Assembly: GCA_030640255.1 (NCBI GenBank)
Contig: DAOWJS010000002.1
Location: 1 to 7,595 of the forward strand
Length of the DNA stretch: 7,595 nt
From: Dehalococcoidales bacterium
Lineage (GTDB): Bacteria; Chloroflexota; Dehalococcoidia; Dehalococcoidales; GCA-2688105
Direction: 5' to 3'
Part shown: positions 6,203 through 7,595 of the stretch, one piece after another
How the letters are laid out: each line of letters opens with the position of its first letter
Position numbering within the stretch: position 1 is the stretch's first letter
Translations under genes and position numbers: made by a program
The notes under the pieces: generated by a model
Seen by the model: only the letters and a program-made list of their open reading frames with translations
The model's database searches: none
Told to the model about the DNA's origin: nothing

Positions 6203-6224
6203 AAGAGGGGCTTTCGCCCCTCTT
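6203..6224. terminator. GAGGGGC/GCCCCTC stem-loop, possible hicBA transcript end
   Basis: AAGAGGGGC (6203-6211) pairs perfectly with 6216-6224 around TTTC. The next bases are TAAACG, not a T tract. On the plus strand it is therefore a weak intrinsic terminator at best, although it could stabilise the hicBA 3' end. The same core occurs at 895-925 and 1024-1046, and nearly so in the 23S terminator. Confidence 0.4.
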
Positions 6225-6267
6225 AAACGCCCTAGAACTCTTTAATAATAAAATCTTTGTGCATTCC

Positions 6268-6296
6268 TTGACATTATTGAAAGCATATGTTACAAT
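6268..6296 (+). promoter_or_regulatory. Strong sigma-70-type promoter for the ribbon-helix-helix gene
   Basis: TTGACA (6268-6273), a perfect -35, is followed after 17 bases by TACAAT (6291-6296). Transcription would begin near 6303, so an upstream in-frame ATG at 6259 lies before the promoter and cannot be the start. AAGGAGG (6307-6313) then lies 5 bases before the ATG at 6319. Confidence 0.85.
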
Positions 6297-6318
6297 GAAT
6301 GCAGTCAAGGAGGAAGAG

Positions 6319-6672
6319 ATGGCAAAAGTTACCCTTACAATTCGAGGAATCGATAGCGAACTTTTAAAGCAGGCACGTTCCAGCGCAATCCGTCGAGGAA
6401 TGAAAAGTTCTCAATGGTTAAATGAAGCCATTAGAGAGAAGCTGATTAAAGATGCTAGCGACCTTCCATACAACCTTGACGTTGTTGCTGAACGTACGGA
6501 TGTGGATGGAGTATTTCGGGTTCCGAAAGGCACAGTTAAAGTTGGAAACGACTATACCATTGATGGCCGTTTTATTTGCGCTGCTGGAAGGAAAGGAGAT
6601 GAAGAGGTAGTAACTTATATGAGTCCGGCGACCATTCACGACCTCGGCTACCAAGTTTTCTGGATTAGATAA
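6319..6672 (+). CDS. Ribbon-helix-helix (Arc/MetJ-like) protein with an unrecognised C-terminal half
   Basis: The 117-residue product begins with a ribbon-helix-helix pattern at about 3-44: beta strand KVTLTIRG, helix DSELLKQARSSAIRRG, turn MKSS, helix QWLNEAIREKL. This fold normally forms dimers that place the strand in the DNA major groove, as in many antitoxins and plasmid regulators. Residues 50-117 (with FRVPKGTVKVGNDY and EEVVTYMSPATIHDLGYQVFW) match no family I recognise and look beta-rich. The start is fixed by AAGGAGG 5 bases upstream and by the promoter position. It is followed 23 bases later by a membrane-protein gene on the same strand, probably one transcript. Base composition is AT-richer than clpC. 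It may regulate its own promoter; an antitoxin role is only a guess. Confidence 0.8.
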   Translation: MAKVTLTIRGIDSELLKQARSSAIRRGMKSSQWLNEAIREKLIKDASDLPYNLDVVAERTDVDGVFRVPKGTVKVGNDYTIDGRFICAAGRKGDEEVVTYMSPATIHDLGYQVFWIR

Positions 6673-6695
6673 CTTGAAAAGATTGGTGGGTAATT

Positions 6696-7223
6696 ATGGC
6701 TACAGAAGAACAGATAAAGGAATTAGCTCATTTTATTTGGGAAAAAGAAGGACGTCCAGAAGGTAGAGCAGAACATCATTATTCTCTTGCCAAACAAATT
6801 CTAGAAATGCAGGAAAGGACCCAGAAAGAAGATATCATTAGTATCAAGAATATGTGGGAAGAAAGTAACAAGACTGCTCGATATTATTTTCGTTTCAATA
6901 TTGCGATTGCCTTACTGGCTATAGCTACCGTATTTTCCTATCTAAAACCCTCTGTTATTATCATTGCAGGTGTAAAGTCAGAGATAGTGGGTGCCGCCCT
7001 GACATTACTAACTATTGTATGCATAATTGCCGCAACTGTAGAATACAAGCCATATAAATATCACTTAACTAGAACTTATATTGCTCTTGGTATTATGATA
7101 GTTGGTACAGTATTAATACCAGTTGGCTTCGCAATTAATCAATTTCAGTGGGTTGGTTGGGTTGTGTTTTTGGTAGGATTATACATGGTGACGTTCTCTA
7201 AAAGTAAAAGTAGCACCATTTGA
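6696..7223 (+). CDS. Small four-helix membrane protein with DUF2934-like N-terminus
   Basis: The 175-residue product has a soluble N-terminus resembling DUF2934 at about 4-36: EEQIKELAHFIWEKEGRPEGRAEHHYSLA, with the typical W..eGrPeGra.hh pattern. A charged linker follows, then four likely membrane helices at about 66-83, 96-115, 127-147 and 151-167, and a short Lys/Ser tail. There is no signal peptide and no catalytic motif. DUF2934 has no known function to my knowledge, so none is assigned. GGTGGG (6685-6690) 5 bases upstream supports the ATG. It is probably co-transcribed with the ribbon-helix-helix gene. Sampled 60-base stretches are about 32-37% G+C, against about 42-62% in clpC stretches, which suggests a separate origin. 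It points toward the 23S gene on the other strand. Confidence 0.8.
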   Translation: MATEEQIKELAHFIWEKEGRPEGRAEHHYSLAKQILEMQERTQKEDIISIKNMWEESNKTARYYFRFNIAIALLAIATVFSYLKPSVIIIAGVKSEIVGAALTLLTIVCIIAATVEYKPYKYHLTRTYIALGIMIVGTVLIPVGFAINQFQWVGWVVFLVGLYMVTFSKSKSSTI

Positions 7224-7268
7224 ATAACATTTACTAAAATTCATACCAACTCCACCGAATTAAGGGAC

Positions 7269-7296
7269 AAGCCGCAGACGCCCCGAGGGCGGGCTT
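7269..7296 (+). other. Bulged hairpin downstream of the membrane-protein gene
   Basis: CGCCC (7279-7283) pairs with GGGCG (7287-7291) around CGA. After a five-base bulge, AAGCC (7269-7273) pairs with GGCTT (7292-7296). No T tract follows on either strand, so it is not a standard terminator. It shares its 3' arm with the G-quadruplex motif at 7287-7303. Confidence 0.5.
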
Positions 7297-7303
7297 GGGT
7301 GGG
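7287..7303 (+). other. Four-tract G-quadruplex motif
   Basis: The plus strand reads GGG C GGG CTT GGG T GGG, four G3 tracts with loops of 1, 3 and 1, a layout expected to be very stable. It lies in the putative 3' untranslated region of the membrane-protein transcript, about 65 bases after the stop. It is outside the 23S transcript if that ends near 7341. A second G-rich stretch follows at 7317-7337. Confidence 0.6.
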
Positions 7304-7340
7304 AAAATATGCACACGGGGAGTGGTGGGAGGCGGGGAGA

Positions 7341-7371
7341 AAACAAAAAAGAGGGGTTTTTATACCCCTCT
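7341..7371 (-). terminator. Rho-independent terminator of the 23S rRNA transcript
   Basis: On the minus strand AGAGGGG (7365-7371) pairs with CCCCTCT (7350-7356) around an eight-base loop. TTTTTTGTTT (7341-7350) overlaps and follows the stem. It starts about 30 bases after the mature 23S end. A terminator here would stop the rRNA transcript before it could reach the 5S gene. Confidence 0.75.
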
Positions 7372-7400
7372 CTTAAATCTGACTAATATCAACTCTGAAG

Positions 7401-7595
7401 CAGGTCAAGCCCTCGACCATTAGTACGGTTAAGCTAAAGACATTACTGCCCTTACACCCACCGCCTATCAAACAAGTAGTCTACTTGCGGTCTTACTCCT
7501 TCACCCGAGGGTGAAGGATGGGAGATCTAATCTTGGAGTGGGCTTCGCACTTAGATGCTTTCAGCGCTTATCCTAACCAGACTTAGCTACCCAGC
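7401..7595 (-). rRNA. rrl: 23S ribosomal RNA, 3' end only (about 195 bases), runs off the window
   Basis: The minus strand shows the conserved 23S tail: GGATAAGCGCTGAAAGCATCT, then TTTGATAGGCGGTGGGTGTAAG, then CCGTACTAATGGTCGAGGGC and CTTGACC. A stem-loop with TTCACCC/GGGTGAA arms is the expected variable hairpin near the end. The exact 3' end was placed just after CTTGACC by comparison with E. coli and Bacillus and may be off by a few bases. No 5S gene follows in the normal place; the next minus-strand RNA gene is the 5S about 1.84 kb on. Confidence 0.95.

Noticed and set aside
6259..6318. 20-codon N-terminal extension of the ribbon-helix-helix protein
   Set aside because: This ATG lies upstream of the TTGACA/TACAAT promoter, and the strong AAGGAGG site serves the ATG at 6319.
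7269..7296. Hairpin as an intrinsic terminator for the membrane-protein gene
   Set aside because: No T tract follows on the plus strand; the next bases are G-rich.

Overview
The window looks like a chromosomal segment of a bacterium, probably from Chloroflexota and perhaps class Dehalococcoidia. That placement is an inference from gene style, the lineage's known habit of splitting its rRNA genes, and hairpin-rich intergenic DNA. It was not tested by search. No 16S rRNA is present; the 23S fragment and the complete 5S could settle the taxonomy.

Layout. Bases 1-624 hold the first 208 codons of radA (minus strand). Bases 625-1184 are noncoding and hold a cluster of GC-rich hairpins bounded by near-matching inverted ends at 731-750 and 1110-1129, like a small MITE. 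Bases 1185-2703 (minus) carry three subunit genes of a sodium-pumping biotin-dependent decarboxylase: a gamma/OadG-like anchor, a 73-residue biotin carrier read from a TTG start, and the beta subunit. The carboxyltransferase subunit is absent. A terminator-like hairpin separates these from clpC (2815-5286, minus), a complete Hsp100 unfoldase with its own promoter. In Bacillus-type genomes clpC and radA are adjacent; here the decarboxylase genes and the hairpin cluster lie between them.

The right half is the unusual part. A complete 5S rRNA gene (5439-5557, minus) has a near-consensus promoter of its own. The 3' end of a 23S rRNA gene (7401-7595, minus) ends in a rho-independent terminator. 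These two genes normally sit about 100 bases apart in one transcript. Here about 1.84 kb separates them, and that interval holds four plus-strand genes: hicB, a hicA-like toxin gene, a ribbon-helix-helix protein and a small four-helix membrane protein with a DUF2934-like N-terminus. The last two are visibly more AT-rich than clpC.

The hicA-like gene reads as HicA only if the ribosome (or polymerase) moves back one base at A AAA AAG, the heptamer used by E. coli dnaX for -1 frameshifting. It is either a recoded toxin, a recent one-base knock-out, or a homopolymer sequencing error. A four-tract G-quadruplex motif overlaps a hairpin downstream of the membrane-protein gene. Hairpins with a GAGGGG/CCCCTC stem recur in the radA-oadB spacer, after hicBA, and as the 23S terminator itself.
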